NCBI GenBank assembly: GCA_002105175.1
Contig: MCGE01000008.1
Coordinates: forward strand, 868,001-932,000
Direction: 5' to 3'
Source: Absidia repens
Taxonomy: Eukaryota > Mucoromycota > Mucoromycetes > Mucorales > Cunninghamellaceae
Length of the DNA stretch: 64,000 nt
The translations under genes and the position numbers were made by a program. The notes below the pieces were generated by a model, which saw only the letters and a list, made by a program, of their open reading frames with translations, was not told the DNA's origin and ran no database searches. Numbering within the stretch: the stretch's first letter is position 1; every line of letters starts with the position of its first letter. Below are positions 1-11,796 of the stretch, in pieces.

Positions 1-621
1 GCTGCATCCTCTGGTGGATTTTTTGGATCTTTTCGAAAAAAGATGCGCTCGGCTGCAGGCATCGATTCACAATTCGTCAATCCCTATTTAGGTAAAGACC
101 ATTCTGTTAGCAAGTTACCACCCTATGGACAGGAACAAACATCACCATCACCTGCCGGCTTGCATACGTCATCCATGATGCCACCACCGCTACAATCGCA
201 ACCATATCCGTCCCAGCTACAAATGCAACAGCCTTGGTGTGATGATTTCTATCAACAACAACAACAACACCAGCAACTTGCCATGATGATGAATGGTATG
301 TCCCCTCCTCCCCCTCCGGCCCCTTATGGTTCACCTTATGGAAATGGAATGCCTATGATGAATCCTGGTATGGTTGGTGGCTATTATGGTGGTGTTCCTC
401 CCAATCATCGAGGCCCTGCCCCATTCTTATATCCTAGTAACAGCTTACTTGATTATGCGTACAGTATGCATGATCCATATCTTGGAGCAGGTCGCCCATA
501 TTATGGCGCTGGCTATCATCCTCTTGCTGCTAGTGCCATGCCCGTTCAAGATAAACGATTGCTCCCTGAAAGAAATCATTTTAGCGCCGTTAAAGATATA
601 TGGCAAACAAATCTTCAATAA
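1..621 (+). CDS. 3' end of an unidentified Pro/Gln/Tyr/Met-rich protein (5' partial)
   Basis: Frame 1 is open from the first base of the window to a TAA at 619-621, so this is the C-terminal part (about 206 residues) of a gene that starts upstream. The visible protein is low complexity: GGFFGSFRKK near the start, then Pro-, Gln-, Met-, Gly- and Tyr-rich stretches including a polyglutamine run and a PPPPP run, and no domain I recognise. The composition resembles intrinsically disordered tails of RNA-associated or scaffold proteins, but that is inference only. The next gene (VPS1) starts about 190 bp downstream on the same strand. The internal ATG at 43 is unlikely to be the true start because the frame is open upstream of it. 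Confidence 0.6.
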   Translation, partial: AASSGGFFGSFRKKMRSAAGIDSQFVNPYLGKDHSVSKLPPYGQEQTSPSPAGLHTSSMMPPPLQSQPYPSQLQMQQPWCDDFYQQQQQHQQLAMMMNGMSPPPPPAPYGSPYGNGMPMMNPGMVGGYYGGVPPNHRGPAPFLYPSNSLLDYAYSMHDPYLGAGRPYYGAGYHPLAASAMPVQDKRLLPERNHFSAVKDIWQTNLQ

Positions 622-813
622 AAAACAAAAAAATATATAGCAAATTTCGTCTTTTTTAGGCACCGGCGGAGCATAAACATTTCTGGGTGAAATCCGGTTT
701 TCGTCATTTGAGCTTATTTTTTCTTTTCTTTTTTCTTTTTTCTACCTTCATTTCCTTCATTGTCCTTCTTCCAGTTAATTTTTTTTTTTTTTTTGGTTGT
801 TGTTTTTCTGGAC

Positions 814-3577
814 ATGGATACCCACCTTATCAAGACAGGTAAGATACGCTAAAAAATATCAGCTACGGTTCACGCGCTTTTTTTTTATTCTTTTTTTTTT
901 TCTCACTACTGCCTCTCACTTACCATTGTTTCATTTGGGTGTGTGTGTGTGTCATTCTAGTGAACAAACTTCAAGACGCCTTCTCGACCGTTGGCCTTCA
1001 AAATCCTATTAGCGACCTGCCCCAGATTGTGGTGATTGGCTCGCAGTCGAGTGGTAAAAGCTCGGTATTGGAAAATATTGTTGGTAGGGACTTTCTCCCA
1101 AGAGGCACTGGTATTGTCACTCGTCGACCTTTGGTAAGAAGAACAATAGGAATAATGGGAGAGGGGAGTGTATGTAGACTCTTGAAGAGGGGGGGGAAGG
1201 TTGTCAAGTATAAAAATCAAACGTTTCATGAATGATTGGCTGGATGTGTATGCGTGTGTGTGTGTCAATAGTCGACCGGGATGCCAGGTGATGGCAGTGA
1301 TAACCATTAGGCACTAACCGTGTTTTCTTTTATTAGGTATTGCAACTAATCAATCGCCCTGCTACACCAAAAACCAATGGAACTATTAAGAACGAAAACC
1401 AGGACGACATTGCTAACGATCTTACTGGAGGTGATAATATTGATGAATGGGGCGAATTCTTGCATTTGCCGGGTCAAAAGTTTTACAAGTTTGGTGAGAT
1501 TCGTGAAGAAATTATACGGGATACTGAGGCAAAAACTGGCAAAAACCTGGGTAAGAAAAAAAAAAAAAGAATACGTAGTGCACATTTGAACATTAATACT
1601 AGGTACCTCGATACCACTCTCTTTTGCCTATTTTAGGTCTCTCGCCTCAGCCTATCAACCTGCGTATCTTCTCTCCCAACGTATTAACTTTGACTATGGT
1701 GGATTTACCCGGTATGACCAAGGTAAACAAAATAAATGATGCAATGGTATAACAAAGACCCCTTACTTACCCTTTTGTATTTATGGATAATCAGGTTCCG
1801 GTAGGCGATCAACCAAAAGACATTGAAAAACAAATTCGGGAGATGCTTCTTCAGTATATTACCAAGCCAAATGCAATTATTTTGTCGGTGACTGCAGCAA
1901 CTCAAGACTTGGCCAACTCGGATGGATTGAAACTAGCAAGACAAGTGGACCCTGAAGGATCGCGTACAATTGGGGTACTTACAAAAGTGGATTTGATGGA
2001 CCAGGGAACCGACGTCATTGACATTTTGGCTGGTCGTGTTGTCCCCTTACGTTTAGGTAAATTTAAGATTATGACGAAAATAGCAGACATGACGTAAAAA
2101 AAATAACATTGACTAATTACTTATTCGGGGTTTTTTCAACCTTGTTGTGGGTTAGGTTATGTTCCTGTAGTGAACCGTGGCCAGCGTGATATCGAAAGCA
2201 ACAAAACCATCACCAAAGCATTGACAGCGGAAAAGGATTTCTTTGAACGTCACAGTGCTTATCACAGCAAAGCTCAGTACTGTGGTACTCCCTTTTTGGC
2301 TCGGAAATTGAACATGATCTTGATGCATCACATCCGCAACACACTCCCTGAAATCAAGGCCAAAATACAAAATGCATTGGTGAAATATCAACAAGAACTT
2401 ACTCAATTAGGTGATCCTCTTGGTGACAGCCCAGCCAATCAAGCTAACTTGGTATTGAATATTATCACCGAATTTTGCAATGAATTCCGTACCATTATTG
2501 ATGGCAACTCAAATGATCTTTCTAGCTTTGAACTCTCTGGTGGTGCACGCATAAGCTTTGTCTTCCATGAATTGTATGCAAATGGCGTGAAAAGTGTCGA
2601 CCCTTTGGAACAAATAAAGGATGTGTCTATTCGTATGATGTTATACAACTCCTCTGTAAGATATAAATGTCGACAAATGGCTTTTTTTGTGTCTACTTTA
2701 CTGATTTTCTTTCTTTGTGTAGGGCTCATCACCAGCTTTGTTTGTTGCTACCACTGCTTTTGAAGTCATGGTCAAACAGCAAATTAAACGATTAGAAGAG
2801 CCAAGTATCAAATGTATCAACATGGTTTATGACGAATTGGTGCGAATCTTGGGACAACTATTGAGCAAACAGGTAAAAGCAAAAAATGCCATCATATCCA
2901 TACTACAACATACTCATTTCCTTTTTTATCTTCAGTTCTTCAAACGATTCCCCACTCTCAAGGATAAGTTTTATCACATAGTACTCGCATTTTTCAAAAA
3001 AGCCCTCAATCCCACCAACAAACTCGTGTCAGACCTCGTATCGTAAGGCATTATCAAAACCTCCTTTAAGACGAAAAAAATACTACTTTTATTTACTCGA
3101 CTGTTTTCAATAATATTACCATCAACATAGAATGGAAGCAAGCTACATCAACACTGGACACCCTGACTTCTTGAACGGACATCAAGCTATCGCCATTGTC
3201 AACGAACAGCTCAAAAATAAAAACCAACCACCAGCAGCAACAACAACTCCAGCAATTACGAATGGAAAGCAGAAACCAAGATCATCACCTCAACAACCTG
3301 ACCTTCAAACTAGTCAACCGCATACTCCAACTGAAGATGAAAATGGGTTCTTCGGAAGCTTCTTCTCAAGTGCCAAGAAAACAAATACATCGAGTGGGAT
3401 GATGGATGCTGTAAGTGCAGATGCAATACCACTCTACGTATTTACTCATTTATCCTTTTCTTATTTTTTTTTCAGCCACCCCAATCACTCAAAGCTGGCG
3501 GTACCTTAACAGATCGTGAATTCATGGAAATTGAAGTGATAAGTAAAGCATTCAAAATAAACCTTATGAAAAAAAAG

Positions 3578-3608
<31 letters not shown>

Positions 3609-3895
3609 AACTGTAATATTTATATATTATATCTATGTATATAGAAATGCTGATTGTATCTTATTACAACATTGTTAAGCGCACGGTAATTGATATGGTA
3701 CCCAAGGCCATAATGCTGAACCTCGTCAGTCATGCCAAAGAAAAACTACAACGGGAATTATTGACTGAACTATACAAGTCTGATGTTCTGGATGATTTAC
3801 TGGAGGAATCCGAATTCTCTCAGCAACGACGAAAAGAATGCAAGAAGATGGTTGAGGCTCTTCAAAAGGCGGATGAAATTGTTGGATCTGTTTAG
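814..3895 (+). CDS. VPS1: Dynamin-like GTPase Vps1 (vacuolar sorting / peroxisome fission)
   Basis: Eleven exons join in frame to 704 residues, the size of yeast Vps1: 814-838, 961-1133, 1337-1550, 1637-1722, 1795-2056, 2156-2655, 2723-2872, 2936-3042, 3131-3410, 3476-3542, 3645-3895. The family self-assembles on membranes and hydrolyses GTP for Golgi-to-endosome traffic and for vacuole and peroxisome fission. Visible motifs: P-loop GSQSSGKSS, switch [14 protein letters not shown] (G3), TKVDLMDQG (G4), a middle domain, a variable Gln/Pro/Thr-rich insert ending in ENGFFGSFF, and a C-terminal GED (IVKRT...RRKECKKM). The first exon encodes only eight residues (MDTHLIKT) and was found from the match of the joined N-terminus to the Vps1 pattern. 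The variable insert lacks a PH or Pro-rich domain, as expected for Vps1 rather than classical dynamin. The last intron carries a T tract of nearly 30 bases. Confidence 0.95.
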
Positions 3896-4267
3896 ATCAT
3901 GGACTCACCCTCCCAATCACCCCCCTTCCCACGTTATTACGATATATTTCCCTTCCTTTCCATACCTTCCCTACCTTCCCTACCTTTATGTATATGCATA
4001 TATATAGACTCTTGCTATATTTGCCCATCGATTCCTTTTCTCAACGTAGTATTAGTACCAATTCCTTTCCTTTTACCCCTATTTTATACCTCTCGCTCTT
4101 TTTACCTTCCCTGTCTGTCCCCAACATTTTGCACTTTATACACAAAATACATAAAATAAAATGGCTTCATATAAAATTGTAGTTTTGGTATTTATTGCAG
4201 AATGATGCTTTATTTATGATGACTGCGTGGGCGATGGGCTTGATACATTTCATGAGAGACCAAAAAT

Positions 4268-4620
4268 GCAATTCAAATCCCGCACACGTGGTTTTTATTT
4301 TCGGTCATTTTTTTTTTCTGTCTTTCTCTCTTTCTTTTCATTTCTTCATCATTCAACTTCATTGAGGTTATGGTGATCTTAGAATAGTGTCAGGACTAGT
4401 TTGGAAAAGTTTCAGCTCAGGGATTACAAGATACATGGGGGCACCCTTTCATTTTGAATTCAGAATTTAGGACCCACCTTTAGTTGACTATTTGGAACCT
4501 TCATTAGCTTAGTTTACTGTTAGTTTGTCCATTGTTTGAACCTATATTGAATAAAGTATATCTATTTTTAAATGTTTCAATGAAATATTCCATTAATCTC
4601 TCTCATATCGTTGTGCAAAT
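4268..4620 (+). repeat. Interspersed repeat copy A1 (+)
   Basis: Starts with a TTCAAATCCCGCACACGTG-like end, followed by a T/C-rich tract and a conserved core around 4390-4470 (TGTCAGGACTAGTTT, then AGGGATTACAAGATACATG, then CCCTTTCATTTTG). It ends near a CATTAATCTCTCTCAT motif. The same order of blocks recurs at six other places in this window. It forms an inverted pair with the copy at 5880-6245. Confidence 0.85.
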
Positions 4621-5879
4621 TGATCCCTGCTTTATTACCTTCACCCGCTTTAGATCAGTTTAACCCGTTCTTGCGCTTCAATAAAAAATGTCCATTTATT
4701 GTCTTTCTCATATCTTGTACGCTTTGTACAGTATATTAGATTCCTTTCAGAAATTTTTCCTTTAGATTAGTGTTGAACATTCGTAAGATCCCTCAACAGT
4801 CCCGTTGAAGCTACCTCCAGTATATACTTTTGTAGTGTGATTTTGATATGTGTTGCGGCCATGGGGTTATACCTGAGAGAATTTCATTAGGCTGTTTTGT
4901 TGTTTTAATGTGTTTTGCTATTATTTTGGGTACCCCTGACGACAGTCTTAGCAAATGGAAGTGTTAGTTCGTATTTTTATGTTTTTTGGAGAGGAGTATA
5001 ACTCGATCGACGTTATGCTGAAACGGTTGCTTTTGAGCAGGCTAGTTGTCTTTACAAAAAAAAAAAAAAAAAAAAAAAAAAGCTTCTTTTTTCATGGTAA
5101 AAATGTCGATCAGACCACTTGTTGGTGTGTATTGACTACCAATTTTTGTCAATCATAAAAAAAAATTATAAAACCAATCAAAGTATACATTGTTCAACGC
5201 TGTAGGATGACTCTATTCACTTCCTACACCCGATTGACAGTTCTTTAAAAGATTGAGTTCCCTTATTTATGCTTAACGTCTCTACCACTCCACATACTAA
5301 TCCCAGGTCTAAACACAAAATACAGTGTTTTCCTTGATCAAATTCATTATATCATTTATTTTAATATCTCAAAGAGATATCTCACACATATAGAAATGGA
5401 TCTGCCCAAAATCTACATCCAACCCCGTCTACCCACCACCACACTCAGATAGATGATGTCTAGGAGATCCACAAAAAAGAAAGTATTGTTATTGGACTTA
5501 CGATATTTGCAGCCAACAATCGATGTTTTCTATAAAGGTATTATTGTAGTGTCTCTCGCTATTCTGGGTATCGCTGATGTGGATCACCTATTATAAGTCC
5601 TTGGTGGCTTTAATAGTAGAGACTGATGGTCAGAAAAATGGAATATATTATTGAAACATAAACATCTACTGGGAAGGTCAGCAGCTATCTAAGAATGGGG
5701 ATGTAAAAGGGTGTCATGAGTGAGACTACAGCAGCACAAATCTAAAGCTACAATTGTAAAAAGATCCAATCTACTGCCTAATACAAGGCATATGATGTCT
5801 AACAGGATATCCTCTTTTGGAGCACAACAATAGATCTAGAGGCTTCATGGTAGTTAAAAAAAGAATCTATTGCACAAGA

Positions 5880-6245
5880 CATGAGAGAGACTAATGGGTC
5901 ATTTTTCATTGGAGTGTGTAAAAAGAAACATATTATATTGAGATGTAGAACAAACTAAGACTAAGCTAAGTTAATAGAGGCTTCCAAAAGCCAACTAATG
6001 GTATTTCCAAATCCTGAATCCAAAATGAAAGGGTTTCCCCATGCATCTTGTAATCCCTGGTCTGAAAACGCTCCTAAACTAGTCCTGACACTAATATAAG
6101 ATCACTATAACCTGACCGAAGTTGAATGGTGAAGAAAAAAAAAAATGAAAAAAGATATTGAAAAGAAAGAGAGGGTGAGGGTAAATAAGAGAAAAAAAAT
6201 TCATGTGCGCGGGATTTGAAATATTTTCAACAGCGTCTCACTGAC
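5880..6245 (-). repeat. Interspersed repeat copy A2 (-)
   Basis: Reverse-complement copy of the 4268 repeat: ACATGAGAGAGACTAATGG at its inner end, the CAAAATGAAAGGG and ATGCATCTTGTAATCCCTG core near 6020-6060, an A/G-rich tract, then CGCGGGATTTGAA at the outer end. Outer ends of both copies share GAGAGAC/GTCTC-type sequence, suggesting that 4240-6270 is one element with long terminal inverted repeats. No transposase ORF lies between them. Confidence 0.85.
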
Positions 6246-6942
6246 CTGGTATATCTGACGAATTCCTTGCCTACAAAAGACGGTACAAGAATACCATTGT
6301 CCTGTTAGATATATCATGGTTACTCACATAAAAATAATACAGTAGCTTGAATCCTTCTACAATGACCATCTTGAACGGGATTATTATTCTTTCACCACTA
6401 TTTTATATTAAACCCCTACTGTTTTTGGAAAATTCTCCCATTTAGGATCATGCAGTTTTAAGATTCTTTGCCGACTGGCATTGAATGCTCATAAAGAAGG
6501 GTAGTTTCCCAAAACACATAAACAATATAAATTCACTAACGGTATTTAAAAGCCTTCAAAATGATTGCTGATGTTTTTTATTGATATTTCTACTCGCCAC
6601 AAAGCTATATGATACATAAGATTAATGATGGTCATGGATGAAATGCACTGCACATGGTGTGTTGAACGCATGATATGGGTGCAATGGTCCCATGATGAAA
6701 TACATACGTGCTGTATATATATATATATATGTAATGGGGTATAACCACAGAAAATCTCACTATATGCCTACACGTGTTATTGAATATCATAAATAACATT
6801 TTTGCTGTCATTTCGAGGAAGTCAATAAATAAATAAGATTCATGAGAAGACAAATTTTATTCAAAAAAAAAAAAGAGTAAATGATGATATAAAACAGCAA
6901 ACAATAATTCTATTTACAAATATACTAATCTAATTTTCTAAT

Positions 6943-8603
6943 CTAATCAATATTCGACTGACCCGCTAAGCGCTTGACTACTTCTTGAATCATATCCGTT
7001 CGTTGAATCATGACACCACCACCTTGCGTCGTATCTTTTGCAGCCATATCCTTCACCCGTACTTGCCCTTGATCCAATTCGTCTTTGCCAATAATCACAG
7101 CTAGTGGAATACTGTCATTTTCACAGGTGGTCCATTGTTTGTCCAGCTTAGGTTTGTTTTTATACATATACGTGGCATTAATTCCAGCATCCCATAATTC
7201 CTTCGTTAGTTGCATGCGTTCCTTCAAAAGTCCATCGCCAACGGAGACAACGTACACTTGAATAGCGTTGCTTTTGATCTGCTGTTGTTGACGCTGCGCC
7301 ATCAAAATGGAAAACACCCGTTCAACACCAATCGAGACGCCCACACATGGAATAGTTTTCTTCTTTTTCCCAGCCATCTTGCTCGTTTTCTTGTTGCTGT
7401 CGTTGATACCAGATCCACCACCAGAAAACATGCCTACAAGTTCATCATAGCGCCCACCAGCAGCAATCGATCCCACACCAGCAATAGAGGAAGAATCATC
7501 CGGTACTGCTTCATAGATGATTCCGGTGTAATAATCCAGACCACGCGCCAGACTTAGATCAAATACCATTTTGTGACGGATGTCAAATACGTCCAGATAA
7601 TCAAACAAAAGGCCCATGTCTTTAAGTCCCTGTGCCGCACTTGGGTTGTCCAATAATTTCTGATCGTCCAGTAGTGATTTCAACAATGTATGATCGCCCT
7701 TCCATTTGACATAATGGCCAATGTTGTCTGCCACTCTCTCGTCCAGCCCTCGTTCGTCAATCAATTCCGTTCGTACTTGGTCCCATGAAGCCTTGTCCAA
7801 TTTGTCAATGGCCGAAGACACCGATCGAATGGAGGGTTCGGGTACACCACACACTTGAAAAATACCGTCCAATATCTTGCGATGGTTGATTTTGATGTTG
7901 AAGTTGCACCCCAGGTCAAGAGCATCCAAAGATTCACACAGGATCCGTAAAATTTCGGCGTCAGGAATCATAGGGTCGTAGGTACCAGAAATATCAAAAT
8001 CACATTGGTAGAATTCTCGAAGTCGTCCTTTTGTCATTGCAGGTTGATCGCGGCGGTACACCTTGGCCACTTGATATCGTTTCAGTTGATAATGATTCAG
8101 TTCCTTGCCGTGCATTGCCAGGTAGCGAGCAAAAGGGACAGTGAGATCGTACCGTAATGAGCAGCTTTCGCCACCTTGATCGGCCAGGTCATAGATTAGT
8201 TTGCTTTCTTCGCCGTATTTGCCAGCTAAGATTTCCTTGAGTTCAAACACTGGTGTATCGATTGTTACCCCGCCATGCCGCTGGAAGACCGTTTTGATGG
8301 TGGAGAACATAGTGTCCCTGATAGCCATTTCCTTGTCGTTGTAGTCGCGGGTCCCTTTAGGTGTTTTCAATGTGTGGAGGTATCGTTGCCGTTGGTTGTG
8401 GCCTAGAAAAATGGTCCAGCATATGTTAATAAATAGTGAGGTAAATCTTTCCCATGGTAAAGGTAGGCAGTGATTTGATTTTTACCTTGAAGAGAGCTTG
8501 AGTATATTGAAGGCAGCACGGATATGGAATAAACAGAACGTACATGAGTAGAATTCGAGAATCCTTTTACGACAGGCCTAGTGAGGCCAAATCTTATCAC
8601 CAT
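6943..8603 (-). CDS. HTS1: Histidyl-tRNA synthetase with mitochondrial presequence
   Basis: Two exons (8603-8486 and 8402-6943) join in phase to 525 residues. Class II synthetase charging tRNA-His. Motifs seen: [36 protein letters not shown] (motif 2 region), [22 protein letters not shown], histidine-binding [11 protein letters not shown] and AAGGRYD, motif 3 [12 protein letters not shown], and a C-terminal anticodon-binding domain. Exon 1 encodes about 39 residues rich in Arg/Ser/Val without acidic residues, as expected of a mitochondrial targeting peptide. Yeast and many fungi make both cytosolic and mitochondrial HisRS from one gene. Here no in-frame ATG lies between the presequence and the catalytic core; the junction reads ...LHTLKTPKG. 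The cytosolic start is therefore unresolved (see findings). Confidence 0.95.
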
Positions 8604-9906
8604 GATTTCAAAAAGTGCCTGATCACTTCAAAAAAAATAAAAAGAGAAAACATATTCAATGGCCTGGTTTTTTTTAGCCAAAAAACCCCGTTCAATCCCC
8701 GACCCGATCACCTCACTTCAATTGTTCCTACCAAAAAGATGAACTAGAATTGAATGATAAAGCTAAGTCTCCCATACATAAAATATATATGAACAAATTA
8801 AGAAAAATATGGGATAGTATAATTGATGCGTACAAAAAAGTTACGGTACATTGTCTCTCGTCTCAATACAGTTTTCACTGGGTCATGGAATGTCAATTTT
8901 TTTTGAAATGGGCAAAAAAATACAATCCCCGCCATTGCTCCTCTTGTAGCTCACGAAAATGAGAAATAGTAGACCATATAGCTGCAAAATACTCTGTATT
9001 GGCAATTTTTTCACACAAACACATGTCTGTTTTTTCGACGTATACATATATACATACTACATTAGGTGATGAATGAAGTGGCCTTGATATCTAACCCATT
9101 TTTTTGCTTCACAGACACACACATCCATCGTGTCCATTCGACAAGGCAACTAGATTCATGAGAGAGACTAATAATAAAAAGACAATAAATAATTTATTTA
9201 AGATACGGATATGAGCTATGACAACTAATACCAAACTCAACTAGTAATGGTTTTCCATAACACTACTCTTAAAATGAAGTTTAACCTAATGGTGATTCAA
9301 ATCACGAATCCAAAAAAGAAGGATTTCTCCATGCCTATTTGCTTTGCCCTTTTGAAAACGCCCCAGATTCAAGTATAAATATAAATCCCCAGTCATCATT
9401 ACTTCATTGAAGATTTGAGAAGGAAGAAAGGGAGATGACACTAAAATAAATAACCATAGACTCACGTGGACGGAGTATGAATGTTGACACCTATCGTTTT
9501 TTCTAATGTATCCCATTAATCCAGGCAGCCCACCATAGTGTGAAAAGGAAACAAAGTCTACATTCCATCCTGCTTTATTTTACACACAAATCCGCCCTCA
9601 AAGAATCGACATAATACTGAGCACAACGGCTGAGCACCGAGAAACATCGTTCCAAAGTGCCAAACGGCGCAGTCTCTAACCCCGTTCCAATTTTCCTAAT
9701 CCCCCACCCCCACCCAGACACACCCAGTACATCGAATATTTCCCAAAGCTCCAACGGAGCGTCAGAGCGTTTATTAAAGATTGTAACACCAAGACAAAAA
9801 AATAATAATCCCAAACTAAGCTAAATGATAACTAAAAACTATACAATGATATAACCTATTTTTTTTTTTTTTCGATCCCCACTAAAACTAAATCCACCAC
9901 ACACGT
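8604..9906. other. Intergenic region between HTS1 and STI1-like gene
   Basis: About 1.3 kb holding the HTS1 promoter side (from 8604) and the 3' flank of the STI1-like gene. It includes a diverged copy of the interspersed repeat at about 9150-9490. No ORF with a recognisable domain was found. Confidence 0.55.
9150..9490 (-). repeat. Diverged interspersed repeat copy (-)
   Basis: Contains TCATGAGAGAGACTAATAA at one end, a central block (CACGAATCCAAAAAAGAAGG, then ATTTCTCCATGCC) matching the conserved core with many changes, and CTCACGTGGACGG at the other end. It is the most degenerate of the seven copies and has no obvious partner on the + strand nearby. Confidence 0.55.
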
Positions 9907-11198
9907 TTAAGCAACACGCAAGATACCAGCGTTCATCAACTTGCGAATGTTAGCAGCGATTTGAGGGTTCTTCAAATGTTCTTGAGCGGCCTTGGGATCA
10001 GCTTGCATTTGTTGAAGAATTTGTTGCATGACAGGATCAGACAGAATACGTTGGATTTCAGGATCTTGAGCAGCACGCTTCAAAGCTTCTTCTTGAGATT
10101 GTTCGCCACCATTGCCACCGCCGCCAGAGAATGGGTTCATTGCAGTATAAGCCTTGTTAAGTTGTTGTTGGATTTCCCGACTGGATTTGTTTTCCTTGTC
10201 ATGAGCTTGGGCTTCTTGGAGAGTGTCGATAGAGTCTTGGTAATCCTTCTTGGCGAATTGTACAGCAGCCTTACGAATATAACCACGTACTAGGTAAAAA
10301 TAAGAAGACACGTTAGATCAGTCCAATGTCACTTTGTTATTCTATGCGTATTTTTGTGCTTTCTTACCGAATTCAGGGTCCAATTCAATACACTTGTTAG
10401 CATCCTTTTCGGCTTCATGGATAGCCATCAATTTCAAGTAACAGACAGATCGGTTGGAGTAAGGTCGGACATCCTTGTCATTGCGCTTGATGGCTTCAGT
10501 ATATTGTTCAACAGCCTCAGGCCATTTGCTTTCCTTGAAAAAGGCATTACCAGCTTCACGTGCCTTGTCTGCCAATTCAGGGTTGTAGTATGCCGCCTTT
10601 TCTTCTTCCTTCTTGGCCTTTTCGGTATCACGTAGTTTTTGAAGGGTGTCAGGGGTACGGTGTTCAGTCAAAGATTTGCCGTAGTACTTGATAGCGGTAT
10701 CCAGATCGTTCAACTTGACATAGGCGTTACCAATGCGTTGAAGAGCTCTATAGAGTTTAAAAAAAAGGATAGTTAGTATCATTGTTATTGCACTGAAACA
10801 AAATCATATATATTCACTCATCCCCCTTCGTATGTCACCGCGTATCCGTCATTACCTTGCGATCAACTTATAGTCAGCTCTGAGGTCGCGTCCTTTTTCA
10901 ACAGCATCTTCGCACACCTTGATGCATTCTTGATAGTTTTCTTGCTCAAATAATACAGCTAATACAGTTGATAGATATAAAAAAGCGTTTGTGAGTACAA
11001 CTTCATGATAGAAGAGAGGTACCATTCAGATGGACTATTGTGTTTACCTGCTTTGTTCGTCAAGAACGTAATGTTGGTATTGTCGAGTTCCCAGGCTTTG
11101 TCATAGTGTGTCAAGGCACTTTCAAATTCACGTTTCTTGTAAGCTTGGTTGCCAAGATCTTTTTCTTGTAAAGCTTGTTGTTTGGGATCGTCAGACAT
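9907..11198 (-). CDS. STI1: STI1/Hop-like Hsp70-Hsp90 cochaperone lacking TPR1-DP1
   Basis: Four exons (11198-11048, 10958-10856, 10747-10368, 10289-9907) join in phase to 338 residues. Hop/Sti1 bridges Hsp70 and Hsp90 through TPR domains that bind EEVD tails. The protein begins directly at the family's TPR2A repeat ([26 protein letters not shown]), continues through TPR2A ([29 protein letters not shown]), TPR2B ([31 protein letters not shown]) and the C-terminal DP2 ([29 protein letters not shown]). The yeast-type N-terminal TPR1 and DP1 (about 200 residues) are absent. The start at 11198 has no room for more coding sequence in frame before the divergent neighbour. A TTC-GAA-GAA cluster at 11314-11327 upstream may be a degenerate heat-shock element. 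Confidence 0.9.
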
Positions 11199-11796
11199 GG
11201 TGAATAAAGTAGTCGAAATTAATAAAGGTAAAGCGAAAGAAGGTCAAAAAAAAAAAAGGACAAGGGATAAAAAAAAAATGGTTAGCGGTACTTTAATGGT
11301 CGAGAAAAGATGCTTCCAGAAATCCGAAGAAAAAAAAAGTTTTTGCTTTGGTCAAATCCTGATGCCACTACTAAAAAAAGAAATTCCATAAATTATAATC
11401 AGTCTCAAATCATCTCTTGGACTATTCATGATTTTTGACCAATCTTGACTTTTTGGATGGTGATTAGCACGATAGCACAGCGCCCTAATACGGGGATATG
11501 ATGTTTCTGGCGTTAAGGAAAACCCATAGTTTAGATACCGCCAAATCGTGCTTGCCCCAAGCGAAAGCGATCTTCGGGATGGCCACAAATTCGTTTGTCT
11601 TTGACTCAGTTGATTCTCCGCATTTTTCCGTCACAGAACAAAAGCAAATCTCGCTGATGTTTACTTTTCGTTTTTTTCCCTTTTCTTCTGCGACAAAGAC
11701 ACCCCAAAAAAGTAAAAGCCCAACTTTTATGAATTCACCACCTTCACCTACATCTCTTTTTGACTGGAATTTTATATATATATTTTTTACGAATAG
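11199..11796. promoter_or_regulatory. Divergent intergenic region, STI1-like / mitochondrial protein
   Basis: About 600 bp separate the two start codons. It contains A-rich runs, a possible heat-shock element (TTCCAGAAATCCGAA, 11314-11328) suited to a cochaperone gene, and a TATATATA stretch near 11773-11780 just ahead of the + strand gene. Assignments are by motif only. Confidence 0.35.

Larger units (their letters stand above)
3896..6942. other. Gene-free AT-rich region with repeat pair
   Basis: About 3 kb between the VPS1 stop and the 3' end of HTS1. Only short ORFs without recognisable domains occur. The region holds two oppositely oriented copies of an interspersed repeat (4268-4620 and 5880-6245), a long A tract near 5057-5081 and a TA microsatellite near 6715-6730. 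The first ~250 bp carry the VPS1 3' UTR, with a possible poly(A) signal AATAAA-like sequence near 4150. Confidence 0.6.

Noticed and set aside
4268..4300. Possible tRNA or SINE B-box (TTCAAATCCCGC) at the repeat ends
   Set aside because: The motif resembles a tRNA TPsiC arm, but no A-box, cloverleaf or acceptor stem fits around it, and its position at both inverted ends fits a terminal motif better.
9575..9814. 79-residue minus-strand ORF upstream of the STI1-like 3' end
   Set aside because: No domain or splice partner, and composition is that of intergenic DNA.
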